A stretch of 64,000 nucleotides of DNA, taken from the NCBI GenBank assembly GCA_021325095.1, contig JAJPHV010000001.1:18925-82924 (forward strand), read 5' to 3'. This document shows positions 43,230 through 51,474 of the stretch, one piece after another (within the stretch, counting starts at the first letter, position 1; the number at the start of each line of letters is the position of its first letter). Source of the DNA: Chloroflexota bacterium. Its GTDB lineage: Bacteria; Chloroflexota; Anaerolineae; Aggregatilineales; UBA2796. The notes under the pieces are model-generated. The model did no database searches and was not told where the DNA came from. It saw nothing but the letters and a program-made list of their open reading frames with translations. Both the position numbers and the translations under genes were made by a program.

Positions 43230-43736
43230 TCAATCCTCATCGCCCAAAAGCCAGTCTATGCCCGCCTCTCCCAGGTCTTCAAGCTCGCTAAAAGCCCCAT
43301 CCTCGTCGGTTAACTCCGCCAGCATTTCAAACAACTGTGCTCGTTTGGATGGTTGGTGTGGCGTAACGTAGGGCGCAATCTCGTCCAAGCGTTCCTGGAT
43401 TAAAGCCTGGGCATCTGCCGGGGCAATCTTCTGGGGTATCTGATGCAAGAATTGTTGGGTTTCGTACCAGCGCCACTCGTTGGTCAGCCAGCGTTCCCGG
43501 CTCTCGTGATAGCCTGCTCCCCAAAAGGTGAGGAACTTCCGATCATCCTCAGTGGGGCGGCTCATCGTGACGAACAGGAATTCTCCGTAATTGTTGGTGG
43601 ACACCTCGACAGAATGCACCGCAGTGCGTTCATCGGTCAGGATTGAAGTGAAGCGTTCGTGACTAATCCGCTCAAAAAGCTCCTCTTGTTCCGAGAACTC
43701 AAACGCCTTATTGGGTTGTGGAATCTCCGGGGTCAT
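43230..43736 (-). CDS. Hypothetical protein
   Basis: A 168-residue protein: SVEVSTNNYGEFLFVTMSRP, then FLTFWGAGYHESRERWLTNE and an acidic C-terminal region. It is first of the three-gene run 43736-42363. No family is recognised. Confidence 0.55.
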   Translation of the reverse strand: MTPEIPQPNKAFEFSEQEELFERISHERFTSILTDERTAVHSVEVSTNNYGEFLFVTMSRPTEDDRKFLTFWGAGYHESRERWLTNEWRWYETQQFLHQIPQKIAPADAQALIQERLDEIAPYVTPHQPSKRAQLFEMLAELTDEDGAFSELEDLGEAGIDWLLGDED

Positions 43737-43860
43737 ACAGTCATGCTATCAGCCCCAAATCTGGACTGTCAACCAATTCCTTCCTAATGCGCATGAGGGA
43801 AAACCGATTGCCTGCCCGTCCTGACTCGTAGGGCGAAGTATCGCTTGTCGATTGTGCAAT

Positions 43861-43884
43861 GAAAAAGCCAGGGTCTCCCCTGGC
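43861..43884 (-). terminator. Rho-independent terminator (minus strand)
   Basis: GCCAGGG pairs with CCCTGGC around 4 bases, followed on the minus strand by TTTTTC. It is a second stop for the leftward transcript from 45008. Confidence 0.7.
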
Positions 43885-44004
43885 CCATGTCGGCGAATAC
43901 CTTTTTTACTCAGCGTGCGTGGCGTGTGCCTTATTGGGTAACTTTCCTGTTCAACCATTTCACGCTACATGCCCACTGGTTGCACTGAACAAAAGAATAT
44001 TCGC

Positions 44005-44036
44005 CAAAAAAGCGCTACTCCCTTCTGAAGAGTAGC
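44005..44036 (-). terminator. Rho-independent terminator after the TM-HTH gene
   Basis: Minus strand: GCTACTC pairs with GAGTAGC, then GCTTTTTTGG. It lies 28 bases past the stop at 44064. Confidence 0.8.
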
Positions 44037-44063
44037 TCAGTAGCAGATGGCAGGTGTAGACGG

Positions 44064-45008
44064 TCAGTGTTGCACCTCGGTACGCTGCGGCTCAACCCTC
44101 CTGGTTTCTCGTAGTACCTCAGCAACCGTTGTGCGTCCGGCCCGTATACCCTGTGCACTCAGTGCGGACATGACGTTGGTGATGGACTGGCCCGCGACAT
44201 CTGGATTGGCAGCCAAGTACGCTCGGATTTGGGCCTTGATGCCGTTTTGCTGTACGCTGACTGGCTGTGCGCTCTGTGCGCTCCCGGCGGACAGTGCACG
44301 CACACCGGACAGTGGCGAACTTGCCAGATACCCTTTAACTTCGGCGAACGCCTTTGCTCTGGCTTCCCGATCCGGCAAACCATGTGTGCGATAGCGCACA
44401 TAGACCGCCCGGTATACAGTCGTAAACTCAACCTCCCGCCATCTAGTTTCTCGCAGGTCAACGCCCATCTGCCGCTCAAGTACCAGCGCTGCCAGTCCCT
44501 CCCCTGCCACAAGCGCTCCAATGGGAATAATAAACGCTGCCAAGCCTGCCATGATAAGCGCCGCCTGGCTGGTGGCGGGAAGGTTGCCAAACCGCTCCAT
44601 CATGGCGGCAAAGGACAGACTGTCCAAATGCGTTGCAGCCACCACTGAGGTAAATGCGCCAGCGCCGTTGACCAACATTGCGGTCAGAAACAGCAAGACT
44701 TCAAGCGCCCACGATGTCCATGCTGTTGCGGTGTGCATAGCCCTGGCAAGTCTGCGGCGAAAGGCTGAGTATAACAGACCGAATTCAACACCGATGGGAG
44801 CAATAAAGCCCCAACCGGGCGTGAGTTTGTCAAATACCGCTGCCGTGTGTGGTGCTGATAGCCCATATAGCACAATAGCCACCACCACAATCCAGTACGG
44901 CACACTCCCGGCGATCATCTCACGGGCTGATTTGCGTGGTGCTTCCTCCCGCAGCCAACGTTCACGCTCCTGGCGATAGATCGTTTCAATATCAATATTC
45001 TCGTTCAT
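44064..45008 (-). CDS. Four-TM protein with C-terminal winged-helix-like domain (element B)
   Basis: 314 residues from ATG 45008. After a charged N-terminus come four TM helices (WIVVVAIVLYGLSA; FIAPIGVEFGLLYS; ALEVLLFLTAMLVNG; AALIMAGLAAFIIPIGALVA). A cytosolic stretch and a C-terminal DNA-binding-like segment follow (QIRAYLAANPDVAGQSITNV, MSALSAQGIRAGRTTVAEVL). The TM part recalls the DUF2637/Spd type found in integrative plasmids. Element C has a protein of the same layout at 58362. It lies at the right end of B. Confidence 0.65.
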   Translation of the reverse strand: MNENIDIETIYRQERERWLREEAPRKSAREMIAGSVPYWIVVVAIVLYGLSAPHTAAVFDKLTPGWGFIAPIGVEFGLLYSAFRRRLARAMHTATAWTSWALEVLLFLTAMLVNGAGAFTSVVAATHLDSLSFAAMMERFGNLPATSQAALIMAGLAAFIIPIGALVAGEGLAALVLERQMGVDLRETRWREVEFTTVYRAVYVRYRTHGLPDREARAKAFAEVKGYLASSPLSGVRALSAGSAQSAQPVSVQQNGIKAQIRAYLAANPDVAGQSITNVMSALSAQGIRAGRTTVAEVLRETRRVEPQRTEVQH

Positions 45009-45066
45009 TGGGAATCCCCTCACCCTATGCGCTCGTCGCGTCCGAATTTCGCAGGCAAGACACAGC

Positions 45067-45095
45067 AAAAAGCGCCACTTAGGAAAGCGGCGCTT
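45067..45095 (-). terminator. Terminator of the circular-form integrase B frame
   Basis: AAGCGCC and GGCGCTT flank a 15-base loop, followed on the minus strand by TTTTTGC. The stop codon (45079-45081) of the integrase frame that would be formed across attP lies in the loop. This suggests the hairpin is the integrase terminator when the element is circular. Confidence 0.65.
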
Positions 45096-45156
45096 CAAGA
45101 AAGCTGACTTCAAAAGACAAAATGGCGTTATCGCGCAGCGAGTAGACCAGTCGGAA

Positions 45157-45184
45157 GATCAGGTTGTGAGCCTTCCTATCCTTT
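45157..45184. other. Attachment site, element B right end
   Basis: The arm GATCAGGTTGTGAGC (45157-45171) is nearly complementary to the left-end arm at 3068-3082 (13 of 15), and the core TCCTTT (45179-45184) is shared. To the right comM begins with codons for DIKG. Confidence 0.85.
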
Positions 45185-45448
45185 TATATCGGCAAAATCG
45201 ACCAGGCGCTCGATCCGTTCTTCCGGTGCGACCACCAGGTTCCGCCGATCAAAGGGCGGGATCACATTCAACTGGAAGATGTGCTCGACCAGGTGGCCGA
45301 GTGTCGGGACGGGAATCACATCAATACCGTCGATCAGGGCTGCCTCGGCGGCGTCGCACTCCGGCACGTAAAACGTAGTGCAGCCCTGTTCTTTGGCAAG
45401 GTTCGCCAGTGCCAGCACCCCTCGTGCGTGGCGCAGCGCGCCATCCAG
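45179..45448 (-). pseudogene. comM: comM fragment 2
   Basis: About 90 codons of ComM between the N-terminal domain and the AAA+ core: DGALRHARGVLALANLAKEQ, then AALIDGIDVIPVPTLGHLVE and ERLVDFADIKG. No internal stop occurs. It joins in frame to fragment 1 at LSL|DG across element C and to fragment 3 at KG|QEYM across element B. On its own it could be mistaken for a small hypothetical gene. Confidence 0.93.
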
Positions 45449-45470
45449 TAACGGTTTTCAAAAGTGGTAC
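45446..45470. other. Attachment site, element C left end
   Basis: The core CAG (45446-45448) is followed by T and the 21-base arm 45450-45470 (starting AACGGTTTTC). This is the near-perfect complement (19 of 21) of the arm at 61859-61879. Together they form a palindromic attP with a 4-base centre. Confidence 0.88.
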
Positions 45471-45641
45471 ATCCACGCTTTATAAGCGCTGCGAACGTCC
45501 TACACCCTTCAACTTCCCCGCGCTAACGGCAAATCTGCCACTAAATGCGCTCACTTCAATTCAATATACGACGCGACCCGGCACTACGGGCCGCGTACAA
45601 CCTGCTGGCGCAAGCCGCACAGTGAGATAGGAGCAAGAGTG

Positions 45642-46403
45642 ATGGGTGAATTTTCAATCCGTGACAGGCTGGTACTGTTGGATGCCGCCGAAAAAAGGGG
45701 GTTTCAGCGTGGCGCGCAACACATGGCATGCAAGCAGCAAGAGCGGGATGAGGCTTTTTTTGAACTGCTAGAGCCAGTCATGTTGCTGAATACCCTCCTG
45801 GCGCGCATTGACGAATGCGCAATGCACGCCAGCGGGAAGACCCTGGTATTGCGTCTGAACGCCCTGGCAAGCGACCTCATGGCGACATACAGCAAGCTCA
45901 ATCTCCTTTGCGCCAGACACCACTTCACGTTTCAAACGGAAGGAGAAGCAATCGAACAGGCCATCAAGCTACGTTGGGACGCCATAAAACGACTTGAGGC
46001 AGGCAATAAATCCGCACACGACGAACTGAGGGAAATTGCCAAGCTGGATAACAGCGGGCTACAGGTATTTTGGCAAATGGCGCGAAAAATCAGCCGGGGC
46101 GGGCGCAACACCGACCCTGTAAACGACGCCGTGTACGCGCTGGCTGTGCAGCTTCGGGACACCCAAACAGGTGGGAGGTGGAAATGGAGCAAACTAGCCA
46201 GGCTGGTTTACGGCGAACTGCGCCGAAAGCGCCAAGCCGGGACGTTAACGGACAATGAGCGAAAGGCGCTCGACCATTGGAGCAAAACAGGGACGGATCA
46301 GGAGCGCGTAAAGCATCTGCGAAACATCGTAACCGCCAGAGAAGGGAAAAGTGCTGAAAACCAGTTTTCAGCACTTTTAGGGGCCTACGCTGCTGTAGAA
46401 TGA
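45642..46403 (+). CDS. Hypothetical protein, first gene of element C
   Basis: 253 residues from ATG 45642, with AGGAG upstream. It is mainly helical and charged (SIRDRLVLLDAAEKRGFQRG; AIEQAIKLRWDAIKRLEAGN), with a basic C-terminal half (GRWKWSKLARLVYGELRRKR). No family is recognised. In the circular element the integrase frame would end only 11 bases upstream, so the two would be coupled. A regulator or directionality role is possible but unproven. Confidence 0.6.
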   Translation: MGEFSIRDRLVLLDAAEKRGFQRGAQHMACKQQERDEAFFELLEPVMLLNTLLARIDECAMHASGKTLVLRLNALASDLMATYSKLNLLCARHHFTFQTEGEAIEQAIKLRWDAIKRLEAGNKSAHDELREIAKLDNSGLQVFWQMARKISRGGRNTDPVNDAVYALAVQLRDTQTGGRWKWSKLARLVYGELRRKRQAGTLTDNERKALDHWSKTGTDQERVKHLRNIVTAREGKSAENQFSALLGAYAAVE

Positions 46404-46442
46404 CCATCAAAGCAAATGGCCGCCTTGCACGCGGCCATTTGC
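46347..46442 (+). terminator. Two strong hairpins after the first element C gene
   Basis: AAAAGTGCTGAAAAC and its exact complement (46347-46361, 46364-46378) end in TTTT and overlap the 3' end of the coding region. A second perfect 12-bp stem GCAAATGGCCGC lies at 46412-46442. Together they probably stop transcription from the left end. Confidence 0.65.
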
Positions 46443-46500
46443 GGACTTTATCGGCTTTCTGGCGCACCGGAAATGCGCCAAAGTGAAAGGAAAAAGCAGA

Positions 46501-46881
46501 ATGAATTATAGCATAGATGTTCACGCTTTGGATAGTGAAATCGCGCGCCTGTGCGTGTTCACTATCCACACGCGCGGCCTAGCCAAGCGTTTTGGCGACG
46601 TTGTGCCTCATCCCGCAATCCGCGATTTCTTGCAGAACGCGGGTGACGGCGTAACGCTTGTCGTGTTCGCCATCCGCCCCTCTGATTTTATCTTCACCAG
46701 CGACGGGCGTGTGTATACGGCGGCAAATGACGCCGGGCAGTTTGCGCACGGGTTTTACACAACGCTGTTTCTCGCCCAGGTGATGCCCGACATGACGCAT
46801 GAGGAAGCGACCAGGAGGGCCATTCGCCCCTCAGTCTCGCAATTTGTACAACTGACAGCCTTGTACACCGAGGGGAACTGA
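46501..46881 (+). CDS. Hypothetical protein upstream of the replicase
   Basis: A 126-residue protein with AAAGGA before ATG 46501. It is mixed alpha/beta (LCVFTIHTRGLAKRFGDVVP; VVFAIRPSDFIFTSDGRVYT) with a C-terminal helix. No family is recognised. Its stop is 3 bases before the primase-helicase start. Confidence 0.6.
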   Translation: MNYSIDVHALDSEIARLCVFTIHTRGLAKRFGDVVPHPAIRDFLQNAGDGVTLVVFAIRPSDFIFTSDGRVYTAANDAGQFAHGFYTTLFLAQVMPDMTHEEATRRAIRPSVSQFVQLTALYTEGN

Positions 46882-46884
46882 GCC

Positions 46885-49269
46885 ATGACTGCAAACAACA
46901 TGCTCAAAGCGGCGCTGGACTACGCCGAACGTGGCCTATCAGTGATCCCGATCAAACCTCAGGCGAAGCAACCACTTATCAAATGGAAGCCCTACCGGGG
47001 GCGGCGCGCTACGCCCAACGAAATCCGCGCATGGTTGCGACAGTGGCCCGATGCCAATATCGGCATTGTGACCGGGGCTATCAGCGGGATCGTCGTACTG
47101 GACTGCGACAGTGATGACGCTATGGCCTTTGCCCGTCAATGGGGGTTGCCTGAACTTGCACCGCGCGTCAAAACGGGTAACGGATGGCACATCTATTTTG
47201 CTCATCCTGGATACAGAGTGCGCAATTTCGTCAAACAGGACGGTGACGCTATCGATCTTCGCGGTGACGGCGGATTCATTGTAGCACCACCATCCGTACA
47301 TCCTAGCGGCAGTGCGTATCGGTGGGAACTTAAAGCGGATGACCTGCCGCCTATCCCCGACTGGCTGGCGCAAATCATCGCTGAAAAGCCCAAGAAACCC
47401 ACTCAGCAAAACGGAAATGGGCACAATCCCCAAGCATATTCAGGCACAACGCCGTATGCAAGAGCCGCGCTGCAAGCCGAACTGGAAAAGCTGCGGAACA
47501 CGCCGGAAGGTTCACGCAATGACCAATTGAACAGATCGGCATACAACGTGTTCCGGCTGATGGCTGGCGGTGATCTACCAGAAGATGAAACGTATTCAGC
47601 CGTGTACGGCGTCGCGCTTGAGACGGGGCTTGAGCATGACGAAATAACGGCAACCCTCAACAGCGCGCTCGAAGCGGCAAAAAAGAACCCGCGTAACACA
47701 CCCTTCACACCATCTGGCGGCTTGCTGGCAACCAATCCGAACCCCAAGCGCGATTTCGTGGAGGCTTGCTTGCGGCAAGAGGAACGCGGCGATGCTCTTT
47801 TGCTGGCGCATATGTACGACGGCAAGCTTGCCTTTGACGTGGCAAGCAAAGTATGGCACTTGTGGGCAGGCCACCACTGGAAAAACGACGAAACAGGGAA
47901 GATCAACAACCTGATTGACCAAGTAGCGCGGCAATATCTCAGGATCGCAGACGAAGTACACGAAGAACTGAAAGCGGAGGCGCTGCAAGGTGACGACGGC
48001 GGCATTGTCGAAACCGAAGACAGCAAGGCGGCACAAGCCGAAAATGCCAAGAAAAACAAGCTGTACAAGCGGCTGATCGCCAGAGCCGCCGCGCTGCGAA
48101 AGCAAAACCGGATACAGAGTGTCCTCAAAATCGCGTCAACCTTGCAGGATGTTCAGAACCTACACGACATCCCTGTGGCTGGCGACATGTGGGATAGAAA
48201 CCCCTGGCTGTTAGGCGTCAAAAATGGCGTGATCGACCTCAAAACGGGCCAATTCCGCCCCGGCAAGCCAACTGACTATATCCGCACAGTTGCCCCGACT
48301 GAATGGCACGGCTTGGACGCGCCCGCGCCACGTTTCGAACAGTTCAACACCGAGATTTTCACAGACCCCGAATTGCCGCCGTTCATGCAACGGCTACTTG
48401 GGTATGCTATAACGGGCGATACGTCCGAACACATCCTTCCCGTCCTTTGGGGCGATCAAGGGCGCAACGGCAAGGATACTCTGTTGGCGACCCTCAAAAC
48501 GGTCTTGGGTATGGCGGCTGGCGCGGTAAGCAATGACGTACTAATCGACAACAGCAAACACCGCGCGGCTGGCGCGGCGCAACCTCACCTCGTGGAGTTG
48601 CAAGGTAAACGGCTAGTATGGGCAAGCGAAACCAGGGAGGGGGACAGGCTGAATGCAGCACAAGTCAAGCTGATCACTGGCGGCGGGGCCATCAATGCGC
48701 GCCCCCTGTACGGCAAGCCGTACACATTTGAACCCACACACAAGCTGTTTGTGCTGACAAATCACAAGCCACACGCGCCAGCGGATGATGACGCGCTGTG
48801 GAGCCGCGTCCTGCTGATCCCATTTGAACTGCGTTTCGTTGACAACCCAACTGCCGAAAACGAGCGCGAGGCCGATAAACGCTTGAAAGACCGTCTGAAA
48901 GAGGAAGCGCCGGGCATTCTGGCCTGGCTGGTACGTGGTTGCTTGCAATGGCAGCGCGAAGGGCTTAATCCGCCAGCCAGTGTCACGACGGCTACCGGGG
49001 AATATCGTAGTGAGGAAGATACGCTCGGAGCATTCATCGAGGAATGCTGCATCACTGGCGCAGACAAGACGGTTAAGGCCAGTGGGCTTTACCGGTCATA
49101 CCGAATGTGGGCCGGTGAGAACGGCATTCACCCTATGACGAGCACAGCATTCGGGAAACGCATCAAAAGGCTGTACGGGGATGCGCAACGCAAGACTGAC
49201 GGCGTGTACTACTGTGGCGTCGGTCTGCTATCCAGTGCGCCGAGAGCCGACGCCCCGGTGTTGTATTAG
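46885..49269 (+). CDS. PrimPol-SF3 primase-helicase (satellite/phage replicase)
   Basis: A 794-residue replication initiator. Residues 5-165 form a PrimPol domain (YAERGLSVIPIKPQAKQPLI; VVLDCDSDD acidic motif; GNGWHIYFAHPG). A PriCT-like region (about 190-270) follows, then a D5_N region and an SF3 helicase. Walker A is LWGDQGRNGKDTLLATL, with GKD in place of the usual GKS/T. Walker B is RLVWASE, and the sensor region includes LFVLTNHKPHAPADDDALWS. The P4-alpha-like layout is typical of satellites and some phages. The candidate origin follows directly downstream. Confidence 0.93.
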   Translation: MTANNMLKAALDYAERGLSVIPIKPQAKQPLIKWKPYRGRRATPNEIRAWLRQWPDANIGIVTGAISGIVVLDCDSDDAMAFARQWGLPELAPRVKTGNGWHIYFAHPGYRVRNFVKQDGDAIDLRGDGGFIVAPPSVHPSGSAYRWELKADDLPPIPDWLAQIIAEKPKKPTQQNGNGHNPQAYSGTTPYARAALQAELEKLRNTPEGSRNDQLNRSAYNVFRLMAGGDLPEDETYSAVYGVALETGLEHDEITATLNSALEAAKKNPRNTPFTPSGGLLATNPNPKRDFVEACLRQEERGDALLLAHMYDGKLAFDVASKVWHLWAGHHWKNDETGKINNLIDQVARQYLRIADEVHEELKAEALQGDDGGIVETEDSKAAQAENAKKNKLYKRLIARAAALRKQNRIQSVLKIASTLQDVQNLHDIPVAGDMWDRNPWLLGVKNGVIDLKTGQFRPGKPTDYIRTVAPTEWHGLDAPAPRFEQFNTEIFTDPELPPFMQRLLGYAITGDTSEHILPVLWGDQGRNGKDTLLATLKTVLGMAAGAVSNDVLIDNSKHRAAGAAQPHLVELQGKRLVWASETREGDRLNAAQVKLITGGGAINARPLYGKPYTFEPTHKLFVLTNHKPHAPADDDALWSRVLLIPFELRFVDNPTAENEREADKRLKDRLKEEAPGILAWLVRGCLQWQREGLNPPASVTTATGEYRSEEDTLGAFIEECCITGADKTVKASGLYRSYRMWAGENGIHPMTSTAFGKRIKRLYGDAQRKTDGVYYCGVGLLSSAPRADAPVLY

Positions 49270-49290
49270 TAACGGCCCAGAGGGGGATTA

Positions 49291-49548
49291 GCCGCATGTA
49301 GGGTTTGCCCAAACCCTACATGCGGCTTTTTTCGCACAATGACGCCAACAACAGACCATAGGAGGGTTGGTGCATGTAGGGTATGTAGAGTTTTTCCATA
49401 AAATCCAAAATTCAAAAAATCGATTTCTCATAAGGGACTTTTGGGAAAACCCTACATACCCTACATTATCCCCTCCCCCCGCTGGCCCGTTTACCCGCAC
49501 CAGCAGACGCAAAAAGGGGGCATGTAGGGTTTGCGCAAACCCTACATG
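49291..49548. other. Candidate replication origin with iterons
   Basis: About seven copies of TGTAGGGT or ACCCTACA are present. A perfect palindrome (49291-49326, 17-base arms) is followed by TTTTTT and may also end the primase transcript. An imperfect pair, ATGTAGGGTATGTAG at 49374-49388 and its complement at 49452-49466, brackets an AT-rich stretch (49390-49435). A perfect 28-base palindrome CATGTAGGGTTTGC|GCAA... lies at 49521-49548. The layout directly after the replicase gene fits an origin. Confidence 0.72.
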
Positions 49549-49678
49549 CGGCGCTTGCTACATGAAACTTTTGCCTCGCCAGAGGCGATAATTCCTCGAT
49601 TTTCCCGATGATTACCGCATTTATAGATGATAACCCCTATTATCGGAAGTAATCTGGCGAGGGCATTGCAGTGTAGGA

Positions 49679-50182
49679 TCACTGCTGCAACGGCTCAATG
49701 GTCAATTGCCAGGGTTTTAGAATATCGCTCGTCTTGATAACAAGATTACAGCCTTCTGATTGCAGAATGGCTTCGTCGCTGCGTTTAGTCCCGTCTATAT
49801 TAACTACCACAAGCAGGATCGTGTCGAAACCGTGTCCTGTATCACATTTCCCTGAAAGTACCTTGAGTTCCGCGAAGAAGTGGCTAGTGGTGGTGACTGT
49901 AACTCTGTATATTCCGGCTGGTAAATCAAACGGGCCAATCAATTTCGCAGAATTCCCGCTGAACTTCATACCGTTACAGGCAATATTCGCCTCACTAATG
50001 GCGGTCTGCAATTTGATCAACGCCGTCATATCTGCTTCAGAGTTTCCACCTGATTTCAGTGCATTCGCCATTTTGATTACAGCGGCGGGATCGCATTTTG
50101 GCTTGTCTTGTGCGACTGATGGATTTGGCGCAACCAAGGCCGACGCCAGGAGAACAATGGCGATGAGAAACCGGGTTTGCAT
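49679..50182 (-). CDS. Secreted hypothetical protein
   Basis: A 167-residue protein with a signal peptide (TRFLIAIVLLASALVAPNPS) and cleavage probably after SVAQ. The mature part has four cysteines and a beta-rich domain (GPFDLPAGIYRVTVTTTSHF). No family is recognised. Minus strand, opposite to the element's main genes. Confidence 0.6.
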   Translation of the reverse strand: MQTRFLIAIVLLASALVAPNPSVAQDKPKCDPAAVIKMANALKSGGNSEADMTALIKLQTAISEANIACNGMKFSGNSAKLIGPFDLPAGIYRVTVTTTSHFFAELKVLSGKCDTGHGFDTILLVVVNIDGTKRSDEAILQSEGCNLVIKTSDILKPWQLTIEPLQQ

Positions 50183-50407
50183 TGTTAGCCTCCAAACTTC
50201 GATGTTTAATATCATTCTACACCTATAGTCTAGATGGAAATAGTGTTTGCGCGTATCATTATTGCTGTTCGCTGTTACCTAGCTACTTAGAACGCAAATG
50301 CGCTCCACAAGGGCAATAGATCGGGCTGTGCCGCTGAACACCGGTGTTCAGAGTTCTTGAAAAGCGAAGTGCAGTATCCAGCGGATAACCCGTAAAGGCA
50401 GTGTTTT

Positions 50408-50596
50408 ATGTCGATCCGGCTCAGAAAACTTGCAACTGGTCTGGTGTTCGGTGCGCTTATCACTTCCGCCGTGACCCTATTTGTTGGCTTCTTTACCTCA
50501 GTCTACGGCGATCCGCTTTCAATGGCTATGCTGTTTCTCTTGTTTTTTCCAATTTGCCTGCTGTCGCTCGCCTGGGGCGGTTTCTTCAAAGATTAA
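50408..50596 (+). CDS. Small two-TM protein
   Basis: A 62-residue protein with hydrophobic helices LVFGALITSAVTLFVGFFTS and MAMLFLLFFPICLLSLAWGG. AAAGGCAG lies before the ATG. No family. A hydrophobic protein this size could be holin-like, but there is no lysis gene beside it. Confidence 0.5.
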   Translation: MSIRLRKLATGLVFGALITSAVTLFVGFFTSVYGDPLSMAMLFLLFFPICLLSLAWGGFFKD

Positions 50597-50730
50597 ACTA
50601 CGTCGCTCTGTCTCGCGGTCAGCAGATCAGGCAAAATTGACGCCAATTGGCGCTGTATGCCGCCCATTCCTTTGTAGGCGCTTCTCAATCCAGCCGCGAG
50701 CATGAAACAGCCATTGAGGGCCGAGTGTAA

Positions 50731-50832
50731 CTGATGAGCCATGCCAGCGTCACGACAACGGCGCGGTATGACCGCCGTGATGAGGAAACCAAGAAAAAAG
50801 CGGCGGGCCTGCTACAATTCCCGTTCCAAAAG
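50731..50832 (+). pseudogene. C-terminal relic of a tyrosine recombinase
   Basis: The frame reads LMSHASVTTTARYDRRDEET, then KKKAAGLLQFPF, which closely resembles the end of XerC-like phage integrases (L-M-G-H-x-x-x-x-T-T-x-x-Y-D). The catalytic Tyr is present but everything upstream is missing, and a stop codon directly precedes the fragment. It is followed by a strong terminator. Confidence 0.75.
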
Positions 50833-50833
50833 C

Positions 50834-50867
50834 AAGGCGCTCCAACGTTCGGAGCGCCTTTATTTTT
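50834..50867 (+). terminator. Rho-independent terminator
   Basis: AAGGCGCTCC pairs perfectly with GGAGCGCCTT around 7 bases, followed by TATTTTTAG. It probably served the lost tyrosine recombinase and now ends rightward transcription here. Confidence 0.88.
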
Positions 50868-50893
50868 AGTTGGCGTCATTGCTAGAGTTCGTG

Positions 50894-51391
50894 CTAAAGG
50901 CTGCGTATGATATTTTCGTTGATAGCAGCAATGCTAGGGGCCAGAATGAGGGAAATCACCACCAAAACAATGGCAACGAAAACGGGGACGATGCCCACGA
51001 CCTGCAAGAATTCCAGCGCCTTTACTCCCGGCAAGCTTTGGCCTGCCGTTTTTTCTGTCTGATGTGCTTCTCGTACATACATAATATTGGCGATTAGTCC
51101 AGGCAACCACAACAGAAAATAAAGTACCAGAACAATCACCGCCGCGTTGGTGTAGCTTTTGGTGCGTGCAGCCTCGACTTCTGGCGATACCTGTGGTATG
51201 GAGATAGGCCGTATGGCCGGGGCTGATGCGGCGAATGGGTCGCCTAGTTCAATTTCATCAATTTTCGCCAGCCATTCACGGGCTTTGGGGTGATCGATGG
51301 TCTTTAGAATTTTTCGTGCTTCGGTGTACTTTTGAGCCTTGATCAGATCACGGGCCTGTAACATTTTCTCTTGTGTCTGTGATGTGCCCAT
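50894..51391 (-). CDS. TPR-like membrane protein
   Basis: 165 residues from ATG 51391, with GGAGG upstream. The cytosolic head looks like a short TPR (ARDLIKAQKYTEARKILKTI, DHPKAREWLAKIDEI). Two TM helices follow (AVIVLVLYFLLWLPGLIANI and GIVPVFVAIVLVVISLI). I associate this type with Chloroflexota (Anaerolineae). The function is unknown. Confidence 0.6.
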   Translation of the reverse strand: MGTSQTQEKMLQARDLIKAQKYTEARKILKTIDHPKAREWLAKIDEIELGDPFAASAPAIRPISIPQVSPEVEAARTKSYTNAAVIVLVLYFLLWLPGLIANIMYVREAHQTEKTAGQSLPGVKALEFLQVVGIVPVFVAIVLVVISLILAPSIAAINENIIRSL

Positions 51392-51474
51392 ACTAGCCTC
51401 CGGCGTGTATTCTGCACCAAGATTATTGTACCTCCAAAAACTGAAATCGATATGTGGCAATGATCTAGGTGGCA

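Larger units (their letters stand above)
3063..45178. mobile_element. Integrative element B, plasmid-like, about 42.1 kb
   Basis: The element is bounded by matching cores and inverted arms at 3057-3082 and 45157-45184, with comM pieces that join in frame on either side. It carries a serine recombinase and an excisionase-like gene at the left end, a replication-relaxation protein, a HerA/TraG-type ATPase, ParA with an RHH partner, a primase and a large defence and toxin-antitoxin cargo. No relaxase of a standard family was recognised. It could be a mobilisable element or an integrated plasmid. Confidence 0.88.

Noticed and set aside
45176..45418. An apparent stand-alone 80-residue gene on the minus strand
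   Set aside because: It is the middle piece of comM and joins in frame with the pieces at 61883-62215 and 2734-3062; it has no start of its own.
49291..49548. CRISPR-like array after the replicase
   Set aside because: Units are short palindromes with uneven spacing; an iteron-type origin fits better.
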